The position numbers and the translations under genes are program-made. The notes beneath the pieces were generated by a model, which saw only the letters and a list, made by a program, of their open reading frames with translations, did no database searches and was not told where the DNA came from. A stretch of 64,000 bases of DNA from Petrolisthes cinctipes (lineage: Eukaryota > Arthropoda > Malacostraca > Decapoda > Porcellanidae): assembly GCA_033782935.1 (NCBI GenBank), contig JAWQEG010000286.1:2741501-2805500 (forward strand), read 5' to 3'. This document shows, one piece after another, positions 37,267-49,500 of the stretch (the stretch's first letter is position 1; the number at the start of each line of letters is the position of its first letter).

Positions 37267-40200
37267 GCTCAAAACATGCTCAAAATCGATATTTTAGGTG
37301 CACAAAAGTCGATATGTGCATGCATCTTCTGAACTCGTTTGTATCTCAAATTCAGGCTCAAAACACCCAAAATTCGATATTTTGGGGTCCCAGAAGCGAT
37401 CTGTACATGCCTACTCAGTGCTAGAATATTTTCAAAATATAAGGTCGAAACATGCTAAAAATCGATATTTTAGGTGCGTAAAGGCGACATCTCAAATTCA
37501 GGCCCAAAACACACGAAAATTCGATATTTTGGGGTCCCACAAGCGATCTGTACATGCCTACTCCGTGTTAGAGTATTTACAAAATATAGGCCCAAAACAT
37601 GCTCACAATCGATGTTTTAGGTGCCCAAAAGTCGATATGTGCATGCATCTTCAGTACCCGTTTATATCTCAATTTTAGTCTCAAAACACCCGAAACTTAA
37701 ATATTTTGGGGTCCCAGAAGCAATCTGTACATGCCTACTCAGTGCTAGAATATTTTCAAAATATAGGCTAAAAACATGCTAAAAATCGATATTTTAGGTG
37801 CCAAAAAGTCGATATCTCAAATTCAGTCCCAAAACACCCGAAAATTCGATATTTAGAGGTCCCAGAAGCGATCTGTACATGCCTACTCCGTGTTAGAGTA
37901 TTTTCAAAATACAGGCCAAAAACATACTGAAAATCGATCTTTTAGGTGCCCAAAAGTCGATATGTGCTTGCATCTTCTGTACCCGTTTATATCTCAAATT
38001 CTGGCCCTAAACACCCGAAAATTCGATATTTTTGGGTCCCAGAAGCGATTTGTACATGCCTACTCAGTGCTAGAATGTTTTCAAAATATAGGCTCAAAAC
38101 ATGCTCAAAATCGATATTTTAGGTGCCCAAAAGTCGATATGTGCATGCATCTTTTGTACTCGTTTATATCTCAAATTCAAGCTCAAAACACCCGAAAATT
38201 CGATATTTTGGGGTCCCAGGAGCGATTTGTACATGCCTACTCAGTGCTAGAATGTTTTCAAAATATAGGCTCAAAACATGCTCAAAATCGATATTTTAGG
38301 TGCCCCAAAGTCGATATGTGCATGCATCTTCTGTACAAGTTTATATCTCAAATTCAGGCTCAAAACACCCGAAAATTCGATATTTTAGGGTCCCAGAAGC
38401 GATCAGTACATGCCTACTCAGTGCTATAATATTTTCAAAATATAGGCTCAAAACATGCTAAAAATCGATATTTTAGGTGCGTAAAGGCGATATCTCAAAT
38501 TAAGGCCCAAAACAGCCGAAAATTCTATATTTAGGGGTCCCATAAGCGATCTGTACATGCCTTCTCCGTGTTAGAGTATTTTTAAAATACAGGCCAAAAA
38601 CATACTGAAAATCGATCTTTTAGGTCCCCAAAAGTCGATATGTGCATGCATCTTTTGTACTCGTTTCTATCTCAAATTCAAGCTCAAAACACCCGAAACT
38701 TAAATATTTTGGGGTCCCAGAAGCAATCTGTACATGCCTACTCAGTGCTAGAATATTTTCAAAATATAGGCTAAAAACATGCTAAAAATCGATATTTTAT
38801 GTGCCAAAAAGTCGATATCTCAAATTAAGGCCCAAAACACCCGAAAATTCGATATTTAGGAGTCTCAGAAACGATCTCTACATGCCTACTCCGTGTTAGA
38901 GTATTTTCAAAATACAGGCCCAAAACATGCTCAAAATCGATGTTGTAGGTGCCAAAGAGTCGATATGTGCATGCACCATCAGTACCCGTTTATATCTCAA
39001 ATTCAGGCTCAAAACACCCGAAAATTCGATATTTTGGAGTCCCAGAAGCGATCTGTACATGCCTACTCCGTGTTAGAGTATTTTCAAAATACATGCCGAA
39101 AACATGCTAAAAATCGATATTTTAGGTGCCAAAAAGTCGATATCTCAAATTCAGTCCCAAAACACCCGAAAATTCGATATTTAGGGGTCTCAGAAGCGAT
39201 CTGTACATGCCTACTCCTAGTTAGAGTATTTTCAAAATACAGGCCAAAAACATACTGAAAATCGATCTTTTAGGTGCCCAAAAGTCGATATGTGCATGCA
39301 TCTTTTGTACTTGTTTCTATCTCAAATTCAAGCTCAAAACACCCGAAAATTCGATATTTTGGAGTCCCAGATTCGATCTGTACATGCCTACTCAGTGCTA
39401 GAATATTTTCAAAATATAGGCTCAAAACATGCTAAAAATCGATATTTTCGGTGCGTAAAGGCGATATCTCAAATTCAGGCCCAAAACACCCGCAAATTTG
39501 ATATTTTGGGGTCACAGAAGCGATCTGTACATGCCTACTCCGTGTTAGAGTATTTTCAAAATTCAGGCCCAAAACATGCTAAAAATCGATATTTTTGGTG
39601 CCCAAAGTCAATATGTGTATTCTATACCCGTTTATATCTCAAATTCAGGCTCAAAACACCCGAAAATTCGATATTTTGGGGTCTATGGAGCGATCTCTAC
39701 ATGCCTACTCAGTGATAGAATGTTTTCAAAATATAGGCCCAAAACATGCTCAAAGTCGATATTTTAGGTGCCCAAAAGTCGATATGTGCATGCATCTTCT
39801 GTACTCGTTTATATCTCAAATTCAGGCTCAAAACACCCGAAAATTCGATATTTTGGGGTCCCAGAAGCGATCAGTACATGCCTACTCAGTGCTATAATAT
39901 TTTTAAAATATAGGCTCAAAACATGCTAAAAATCGATATTTTAGGTGCGTAAAGGCGATATCTCAAATTAAGGCCCAAAACAGCCGAAAATTCTATATTT
40001 AGGGGTCCCAGAAGCGATCTGTACATGCCTCCTCCGTGTTAGAGTATTTTCAAAATACAGGCCCAAAACATACTGAAAATCGATCTTTTAGGTGCCCAAA
40101 AGTCGATATGTGCATGCATCTTCTGTACCCGTTTATATCTCAAATTCTTGCACTAAACACCCGAAAATTCGATATTTTTGGGTCCCAGAAGCGATCTGTA

Positions 40201-42000
40201 CATGCCTACTCAGTGCTAGATTGCTTCCAAAATATAGGCTCAAAACTTGCTCAAAATCGATATTTTAGGTGCCCAAAAGTCGATATGTGCATGCATCTTC
40301 TGTACCCGTTTATATCTCAAATTCTGGCCTTAAACACCCGAAAATTCGATATTTTGGGGTCTATGGAGCGATCTCTACATGCCTACTCAGTGATAGAATA
40401 TTTTCAAAATATAGGCTAAAAACATGCTAAAAATCGATATTTTATGTGCCAAAAAGTCGATATCTCAAATTAAGGCCCAAAACACCCGAAAATTCGATAT
40501 TTTGGAGTCTCAGAAACGATCTGTACATGCCTACTCCGTGTTAGAGTATTTTCAAAATACAGGCCCAAAACATGCTCAAAATCGATGTTTTAGGTGCCAA
40601 AGAGTCGATATGTGAATGCACCTTCAGTACCCGTTTATATCTCAAATTCAGGCTCAAAACACACGAAAATTCAATATTTTGGGGTCCCAGAAGCAATCTG
40701 TACATGCCTACTCAGTGCTAGAATATTTTCAAAATGTAGGCTAAAAACATGCTAAAAATCGATATTTTAGGTGCCAAAAAGTCGATATCTCAAATTCAGT
40801 CCCAAAACACCCGAAAATTCGATATTTAGGGGTCCCAGAAGCGATCTGTACATGCCTACTCCTAGTTAGAGTATTTTCAAAATACAGGCCAAAAACATAC
40901 TGAAAATCGATCTTTTAGGTGCCCAAAAGTCGATATGTGCACGCATCTTTTGTACTCGTTTCTATCTCAAATTCAAGCTCAAAACACCCGAAAATTCGAT
41001 ATTTTGGGGTCCCAGAATCGATCTGTACATGCCTACTCAGTGCTAGAATATTTTCAAAATATAGGCTCAAAACATGCTAAAAATCGATATTTTCGGTGCG
41101 TAAAGGCGATATCTCAAATTCAGGCCCAAAACACCCGCAAATTTGATATTTTGGGGTCACAGAAGCGATCTGTACATGCCTACTCCGTGTTAGAGTATTT
41201 TCAAAATTCAGGCCCAAAACATGCTAAAAATCGATATTTTTGGTGCCCAAAGTCAATATGTGTATTCTATACCCGTTTATATCTCAAATTCAGGCTCAAA
41301 ACACCCGAAAATTCGATATTTTGGTGTCCAAGGAGCGATCTCTACACGCCTACTCCGTGTTAGAGTATTTTCAAAATACATGCCCAAAACATGCTGAAAA
41401 TCGATATTTTAGATGCCCAAAGTCAATATGTGCATGTATCTTCTGTACCCGTTTATATCTCAAATTCAGGCTCAAAACACCCGAAAATTCAATATTTTGG
41501 GGTCCCAGAAGCAATCTGTACATGCCTACTCAGTGCTAGAATGTTTTCAAAATATAGGCTCAAAACATTCTCAAAATCGAAATTTTAATTGCCCAAAAGT
41601 CGATAAGTGCATGCATCTTCTGGACTCGTTTATATCTCAAATTCAGGCTCAAAAAACCCGAAAATTCGATATTTTGGGGTCCCGGAAGCGATCTGTACAT
41701 GCCTACTCAGTGCTAGAATATTTTCATAATATAGGCTAAAAACATGCTAAAAATCGGTATTTTAGGTGCGTAAAGGCGATATCTCAAATTCAGGCCCAAA
41801 ACACCCGAAAATTCGATATTTTGGGGTCCCAGAAGCGATCTGTACATGCCTACTCAGTGCTAGAATGTTTTCAAAATATAGGCTCAAAACATGCTCAAAA
41901 TCGATATTTTAGGTGCCCAAAATTCGATATGTGCATGCATCTTCGGTACCCGTTTATATCTCAAATTCAGGCTCAAAACACCCGAAAATTCGATATTTTG
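37267..42000 (+). repeat. Rearranged further copies of the 27.5-34 kb super-repeat
   Basis: Blocks follow the same order as 30.3-34.0 kb, but the offset steps through 7001, about 6823, 6322, 5821 (33072 to 38893) and 5645 (33645 to 39290). Each step is close to one monomer or one trimer, so whole units were gained or lost between copies. A further copy of the CTCCTAGTTAG / ACACCCGCAAATT / GTGTATTCTATACCCG segment lies at about 40.86-41.33 kb. The variant GGGGTCTATGGAGCG at 39681 recurs at 40358. Confidence 0.72.
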
Positions 42001-42690
42001 GGGTCCCAGAAGCAATCTGTACATGCCTACTCAGTGCTAGAATATTTTCAAAATATAGGCTAAAAACAGCCTAAAAATCGATATTTTAGGTGCCAAAAAG
42101 TCGATATATCAAATTAAGTCCCAAAACACCCAAAAATTCGATATTTATGGGTCCCAGAAGCGATCTGTACATGCCTACTCAGTGCTAGAGTATTTACAAA
42201 ATACAGGCCAAAAACATACTGAAAATCGATGTTTTAGGTGCCCAAAAGTCGATATATGCATGCATTTTCTGTACCCGTTTATATCTCAAATTCAGGCTCA
42301 AAACACTCGAAAATTCGATATTTTGGGGTCCCAGAAGCAATCTGTACATGCCTACTCAGTGCTAGAATGTTTTCAAAATATAGGCTCAAAACATGCTCAA
42401 AATCGATCATTTAGATGCCCAAAGTCATTATGTGCATGTATCTTCTGTACCCGTTTATATCTCAAATTCAGGCTCAAGACACCCGAAAATTCCATATTTT
42501 GGGGTCCCAGAAGCAATCTGTACATGCCTACTCAGTGCTAGAATATTTTCAAAATATAGGCTAAAAACATGCTAAAAATCGATATTTTAAGTGCCAAAAA
42601 GTCGATATCTCAAATTCAGTCCCAAAACACCCAAAACTTCGATATTTAGGGGTCCCAGAAGCGATCTGTACATGCCTACTCCGTGTTAGA

Positions 42691-42705
42691 GTATTTTCAA
42701 AATAC
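42691..42705 (+). other. Perfect 7+1+7 inverted repeat in B1 half (example)
   Basis: GTATTTTCAAAATAC has 7-bp arms around a single C. The B2 counterpart is ATATTTTCAAAATAT, for example at 61341-61355, also a perfect 7+1+7 dyad. The G-C pair at the arm end in B1 is an A-T pair in B2, so both sides changed together. The B2 sub-variant ATGTTTTCAAAATAT (61164-61178) would have a G.T wobble. Some B1 copies (AAAATTCAGG) break one pair. Confidence 0.6.
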
Positions 42706-42929
42706 AGGCCAAAAACATACTGAAAATCGATCTGTTAGGTGCCCAAAAGTCGATATGTGCATGCATCTTCTGTACCCGTTTATATCTCAAATTCTGGCCC
42801 TAAACACCCGAAAATTCGATATTTTGGGGTCCCAGAAGCGATCTGTACATGCCTACTCAGTGCTAGAATGTTTTCAAAATATAGGCTCAAAACATGCTCA
42901 AAATCGATATTTTAGGTGCCCAAAAGTCG

Positions 42930-42943
42930 ATATGTGCATGCAT
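42930..42943 (+). other. 14-nt alternating purine-pyrimidine tract (example)
   Basis: ATATGTGCATGCAT alternates strictly between purine and pyrimidine and contains the palindrome TGCATGCA. It is in the A half of most L monomers of the ATCGATAT, ATCGATCT and ATCGATGT classes. All but its ATAT is absent from every S monomer, because the S deletion removes GTGCATGCAT onward. The B half keeps a 9-nt version, TGTACATGC. Such tracts can adopt Z-DNA under supercoiling in general; here that is a prediction. Confidence 0.55.
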
Positions 42944-44857
42944 CTTCTGTACTCGTTTATATCTTAAATTCTGGCTCAAAACACCCGAAAATTTGATATT
43001 TTGGGGTCCCAGAAGCGATCTGTACATGCCTACTTAGTGCTAGAATTTTTTCAAAATATAGGCTCAAGACAAGCTAAAAATCAATATTTTAGGTGCGTAA
43101 AGGCTATATCTTAAATTAAGGCCCAAAACACCCGAAAATTCTATATTTTGAGGTCCCAGAAGCGATCTGTACATGCCTACTCCGTGTTAGAGTATTTTCA
43201 AAATTCAGGCCCAAAACATGCTGAAAATCGATATTTTGGTGCCCAAAGTCAATATGTGTATGCATCTTCTATACTCGTTTATATCTCAAATTCAGGCCCA
43301 AAACACCCGAAAATTCGATATTTTGGGGTACCAGAAGCGATATGTACATGCCTACTCAGTGCTAGAATGTTTTCAAAATATAGGCTCAAAACATGCTCAA
43401 AATCGATATTTTAGGTGCCCAAAAGTCGATATGTGCACGCATCTTCTGTACTCGTTTATATCTCAAATTCAGGCTCAAAACACCCGAAAATTCGATATTT
43501 TGGGGTCCCAGAAGTGATCTGTACTTGCCTACTCAGTGCCAGAATATTTTCAAATTATATGCTGAAAACATGCTAAAAATCGATATTTTAGGTGCGTAAA
43601 GGCGATATCTCAAATTCAGGCCCAAAACACCCGAAAATTCGATATTTTGGGGTCCCAGAAGCGATCTGTACATGCCTACTCCGTGTTAGAGTATTTTCAA
43701 AATTCAGGCCCATAACATGCTGAAAATCGATATTTTTGGGGCCCAAAGTCAATATGTGTATGCATCTTCTATACTCGTTTATATCTCAAATTAAGGCTCA
43801 AAACACCAGAAAGATCGATATTTTGGGGTCCCAGAAGCGATCTCTACATGCCTACTCAGTGCTAGAATGTTTTCAAAATATAGTCTCAAAACATGCTCAA
43901 AATCGATATTTTAGGTGCCCAAAATTCGATATGTGCATGCATCTTCTGTACTCTTTTATATCTCAAATTCAAGCTCAAAACACCCAAAAATTCGATATTT
44001 TGGGGTCCCAGAAGCGATCTGTACATGCCTACTCAGTGCTAGAATATTTTCAAAGTATAGGCTCAAAACAAGCTAAAAATCGATATTTTAGGTGCGTAAA
44101 GGCGATATCTCAAATTTAGGCCCAAAACACCCGAAAATTCTATATTTAGGGGTCCCAGAAGCGATCTGTACATGCCTACTCTGTTATGGGGTATTTTCAA
44201 ATTACAGGCCAAAAACATACTGAAAATCGATCTTTTAGGTGCCCAAAATTCGATATGTGCATGCATCTTCTGTACCCGTTTATATCTCAAATTCTGGCCC
44301 TAAACACCCGAAAATTCGAGATTTTGGGGGCCCAGAAGCGATCTGTACATGCCTACTCCGTGTTAGAGTATTTTCAAAATTCAGGCCCATAACATGCTGA
44401 AAATCGATATTTTTAGGGCCCAAAGTCAATATGTGTATGCATCTTCTATACTCGTTTATATCTCAAATTCAGGCTCAAAACACCCGAAAATTCGATATTT
44501 TGGGGTCTCAGAAGCTATCTGTACATGCCTACTCCGTGTTAGAGTATTTTCAAAACACAGGCCAAAAACATACTGAAAATCGATCTTTTAGGTGCCGAAA
44601 TGTCGATATGTGCATGCATCTTCTGTACCGGTTTATATCTCAAATTCTGGCCCTAAACACACGAAAATTCGATATTTTTGGGTCCCAGAAGCGATCTGTA
44701 CATGCCTACTCAGTGCTAGAATGTTTTCAAAATATAGGCTCAAAACATGCTCAAAATCGATATTTTAGGTGCCCAAAAGTCGATATGTGCATGCATCTTC
44801 GGTACTCGTTTATATCTCAAATTCAAGCTTAAAACACCCGAAAATTCGATATTTTGG

Positions 44858-46035
44858 GGTCCCAGAAGCGATCTGTTCATGCCTACTCCGTGGTAGAGTA
44901 TTTTCAAAATTCAGGCCAAAAACATGCTCAAAATCGATATTTTTGGTGCCCAATGTCAATATGTGTATGCATCTTCTATACTCGTTTATATCTCAAATTC
45001 AGGCTCAAAACACTCGAAAATTCGATATTTTGGGGTCCCAGAAGCAATCTGTACATGCCTACTCAGTGCTAGAATGTTCTTTAAAATATAGGCTCATAAC
45101 ATGCTCAAAATCGATATTTTAGGTGCCCAAAAGTCGATATGTGCATGCATCTTCTGTACTCGTTTATATCTCAAATTCTGGCTCAAAACACCCGAAAATT
45201 CGATATTTTGGGGTCCCAGAAGCGATCTGTACATGCCTACTCAGTGCTAGAATATTTTCAAAATATAGGCTCAAAACAAGCTAAAAATCGATATTTTAGG
45301 TGCCTAAAGGCGATATCTCAAATTAAGGCCCACTACACCCGAAAATTCTATATTTTGGGGTCCCAGATGCGATCTGTACATGCCTACTCCGTGTTAGAGT
45401 ATTTTCAAAATACAGGCCCAAAACATGCTCAAAATCGATGTGTCAGGTGCCCAAAAGTCGATATGTGCACGCATCTTCAGTACCCGTTTATATCTCAAAT
45501 TCTGGCCCTAAACACCCGAAAATTCGATATTTTAGGGTCCCAGAAGCGATCTGTACATGCCTACTCCGTGGTAGAGTATTTTCAAAATTCAGGCCCAAAA
45601 CATGCTCAAAATCGATATTTTTGGTGCCCAATGTCAATATGTGTATGCATCTTCTATACTCGTTTATATCTCAAATTCAGGCTCAAAACACTCGAAAATT
45701 CGATATTTTGGGGTCCCAGAAGCAATCTGTACATGCCTACTCAGTGCTAGAATGTTTTCAAAATATAGGCTCATAACATGCTAAAAATCGATATTTTAGG
45801 TGCCCAAAAGTCGATATGTGCATGCATCTTCTGTACTCGTTTATATCTCAAATTCTGGCTCAAAACACCCGAAAATTCGATATTTTGGGGTCCCAGAAGC
45901 GATCTGTACATGCCTACTCAGTGCTAGAATATTTTCAAAATATAGGCTCAAAACAAGCTAAAAATCGATATTTTAGGTGCCTAAAGGCGATATCTCAAAT
46001 TAAGGCCCAAAACAGCCGAAAATTCTATATTTTGG
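44858..46035 (+). repeat. Tetramer higher-order repeat, 678 bp, about 1.7 copies
   Basis: Unit 1 is 44858-45535, with phase points 44858, about 45035, 45212, 45359 and 45536. Unit 2 restarts at 45536 and runs in register to 46035. Both carry CCGTGGTAGAGTATTTTC, GCCCAATGTCAATATG, AACACTCGAAAATTCG, GGCTCATAACATGCT, AAAACAAGCTAAAAATC and the S2 variant GTGCCTAAAGGCG. Another copy of this signature begins near 47390 (offset 1854). Confidence 0.82.
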
Positions 46036-46861
46036 GGTCCCAGAAGCAATCTGTACATGCCTACTCCGTGTTAGAGTATTTTCAAAATTCAGGCCCAAAA
46101 CATGCTGAAAATCGATATTTTTGGGGCCCAAAGTCAATATGTGTATGCATCTTCTATACTCGTTTATATCTCAAATTCAGGCTCAAAACACCCGAAAATT
46201 CAATATTTTGGGGTCCCAGAAGCAATCTGTACATGCCTACTCAGTGCTAGAATGTTTTCAAAATATAGGCTAAAAACATGCTAAAAATCGATATTTTAGG
46301 TGCGTAAAGGCGATATCTCAAATTCAGTCCCAAAACACCCGAAAATTCGATATTATGGGGTCCCAGAAGCGATCTGTACATGCCTACTCCGTGTTAGAGT
46401 ATTTACAAAATACAGGCCCAAAACATGCTCAAAATCGATATTTTAGGTGCCCAAAAGTCGATATGTGCATGCATCTTCGGTACCCGTTTATATCTCAAAT
46501 TCAGGCTCAAAACACCCGAAAATTCAATATTTTGGGGTCCCAGAAGCAATCTGTACATGCCTACTCAGTGCTAGAATATTTTCAAAATATAGGCTAAAAA
46601 CATGCTAAAAATCGATATTTTAGGTGCCAAAAAGTCGATATCTCAAATTCAGTCCCAAAACACCCGAAAATTCGATATTTATGGGTCCCAGAAGCGATCT
46701 GTACATGCCTACTCAGTGCTAGAGTATTTACAAAATACAGGCCAAAAACATACTGAAAATCGATCTTTTAGGTGCCCAAAAGTCGATATGTGCATGCATC
46801 TTCTGTTCCCGTTTATATCTCAAATTCTGGCCCTAAACACCCTAAAATTCAATATTTTGGG

Positions 46862-49225
46862 GTCCCAGAAGCGATCTGTACAAGCCTACTCCGTATTAGG
46901 GTATTTTCAATATACAGGCCCATAACATGCTGAAAATCGATATTTTTGGGGCCCAAAGTCAATATGTGTATGCATCTTCTATACTCGTTTATATCTCAAA
47001 TTAAGGCTCAAAACACCCGAAAATTCGATATTTTGGGGTCCCAGAAGCTATCTGTACATGCCTAGTCCGTGTTAGAGTATTTTCAAAATACAGGCCCAAA
47101 ACATGCTGAAAATCGATAATTTAGATGCATCGAGTCAATATGTGCATGTATCTTCTGTACCCGTTTATATCTCAAATTCAGGCTCAAAACACCCGAAAAT
47201 TCGTTTTTTTGGGGTCCCAGAAGCGATCTGTACATGCCTACTCCGTGTTAGAGTATTTTCAAAATACAGGCCCAAAACATGCTCAAAATCGATGTTTTAG
47301 GTGCCCAAAAGTCGATATGTGCATGCATCTTCAGTACCCGTTTATATCTCAAATTCTGGCCCTAAACACCCGAAAATTCGATATTTTGGGCTCCCAGAAG
47401 CGATCTGTACATGCCTACTCCGTGGTAGAGTATTTTCAAAATTCAGGCCCAAAACATGCTCAAAATCGATATTTTTGGTGCCCAATGTCAATATGTGTAT
47501 GCATCTTCTATACTCGTTTATATCTCAAATTCAGGCTCAAAACACTCGAAAATTCGATATTTTGGGGTCCCAGAAGCAATCTGTACATGCCTACTCAGTG
47601 CTAGAATGTTTTCAAAATATAGGCTCATAACATGCTTAAAATCGATATTTTAGGTGCCCAAAAGTCGATATGTGCATGCATCTTCTGTACTCGTTTATAT
47701 ATCAAATTCTGGCTCAAAACACCCGAAAATTCGATATTTTGGAGTCCCAGAAGCGATCTGTACATGCCTACTCAGTGCTAGAATATTTTCAAAATATAGG
47801 CACAAAACAAGCTAAAAATCGATATTTTAGGTGCCTAAAGGCGATATCTTAAATTAAGGCCCAAAACACCCGAAAATTCTATATTTTGGGGTCCCAGAAG
47901 CGATCTGTACATGCCTACTCCGTGTTAGAGTATTTTCAAAATTCAGGCCCAAAACATGCTGAAAATCGATATTTTTGGGGCCCAAAGTCAATATGTGTAT
48001 GCATCTTCTATACTCGTTTATATCTCAAATTCAGGCTCAAAAAACCCGTAAATTCGATATTTTGGGGTCCAGAAGCGATCTGTACATGCCTACTCCGTGT
48101 TAGAGTATTTTCAAAATACAGGCCCAAAACATGCTGAAAATCGATAATTAAGATGCACAAAGTCAATATATGCATGTATCTTCTGTACCCGTTTATATCT
48201 CAAATTCAGGCTCAAAACACCCGAAAATTCGATATTTTGGGGTCCCAGAAGCAATCTGTACATGCCTAGTCAGTGCTAGAATATTTTCAAAATATAGGCT
48301 AAAAACATGCTAAAAATCGATATTTTAGGTGCGTAAAGGCGATATCTCAAATTAAGGCCCAAAACACCCGAAAATTCTATATTTAGGGGTCCCAGAAGCG
48401 ATCTGTACATGCCTACTCCGTGTTAGAGTATTTTCAAAATACAGGCCAGAAACATACTGAAAATCGATCTTTTAGGTGCCCAAAAGTCGATATGTGCATG
48501 CATCTTCTGTACCCGTTTATATCTCAAATTCTGGCCCTAAACACCCGAAAATTCGATATTTTGGGGTCCCAGAAGCGATCTGTACATGCCTACTCAGTGC
48601 TAGAATGTTTTCAAAATATAAGCTCAAAACATGCTCAAAATCGATATTTTAGGTGCCCAAAAGTCGATATGTGCATGCATCTTCTGTACTCGTTTATATC
48701 TCAAATTCTGGCCCTAAACACCCGAAAATTCGATATTTTGGGGTCCCAGAAGCGATCTGTACAAGCCTACTCCGTGTTAGAGTATTTTCAATATACAGGC
48801 CCATAACATGCTGAAAATCGATATTTTTGGGGCCCAAAGTCAATATGTGTATGCATCTTCTATACTCGTTTATATCTCAAATTAAGGCTCAAAACACCCG
48901 AAAATTCGATATTTTGGGGTCCCAGAAGCTATCTGTACATGCCTAGTCCGTGTTAGAGTATTTTCAAAATACAGGCCCAAAACATGCTGAAAATCGATAA
49001 TTTAGATGCATAGAGTCAATATGTGCATGTATCTTCTGTACCCGTTTATATCTCAAATTCAGGCTCAAAACACCCGAAATTCGTTTTTTTGGGGTCCCAG
49101 AAGCGATCTGTACATGCCTACTCCGTGTTAGAGTATTTTCAAAATACAGGCCCAAAACATGCTCAAAATCGATGTTTTAGGTGCCCAAAAGTCGATATGT
49201 GCATGCATCTTCAGTACCCGTTTAT
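46862..49225 (+). repeat. Block 46.86-47.34 kb duplicated at 48.74-49.23 kb (offset 1881)
   Basis: Shared marks are CTGTACAAGCCTACTCCG, TTTTCAATATACAGGCCCAT, GAAGCTATCTGTACATGCC, CATGCCTAGTCCG, TTTAGATGCAT.GAGTC and TTCGTTTTTTTGGGG. The first copy is less regular (CGTATTAGGGTATTTT at 46891), while the second keeps the usual CGTGTTAGAGTATTTT. Confidence 0.8.
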
Positions 49226-49500
49226 ATCTTAAATTAAGGCCCAAAACACCCGAAAATTCTATATTTTGGGGTCCCAGAAGCGATCTGTACATGCTTACTC
49301 CGTGTTAGAGTATTTTCAAAATTCAGGCCCAAAACATGCTGAAAATCGATATTTTTGGGGCCCAAAGTCAATATGTGTATGCATCTTCTATACTCGTTTA
49401 TATCTCAAATTCAGGCTCAAAACACCCGAAAATTCGATATTTTGGGGTCCAGAAGCGATCTGTACATGCCTACTCCGTGTTAGAGTATTTTCAAAATACA
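49226..49500 (+). repeat. Join to a second source: copy of 47846-48120 (offset 1380)
   Basis: At about 49226, inside CCCGTTTATATCT, the match switches from offset 1881 to offset 1380. The marks are TATCTTAAATTAAGGCCC, AAATTCTATATTTTGGGG, TTTTTGGGGCCCAAAGTC and the one-base loss in GGGGTCCAGAAGCG. The switch is in phase, so monomer order stays intact across the recombination point. Confidence 0.75.

Larger units (their letters stand above)
42001..44857 (+). repeat. Mixed monomers, no long duplicate found
   Basis: This is satellite of the usual classes in ordinary order. Minor marks include AAACAGCCTAAAAATCG at 42064, GGGGTACCAG at 43326, and CTGTTATGGGGTATTTTC at about 44181, where the B1 half has several changes. 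There is no non-satellite sequence and no in-register long copy elsewhere that I could see. Confidence 0.65.

Noticed and set aside
49081..49090. Telomere-like or microsatellite sequence (T-rich TTCGTTTTTTTGGGG, also at 47203)
   Set aside because: It is a local change within the usual AAAATTCGATATTTTGGGG block, not a tandem short repeat.
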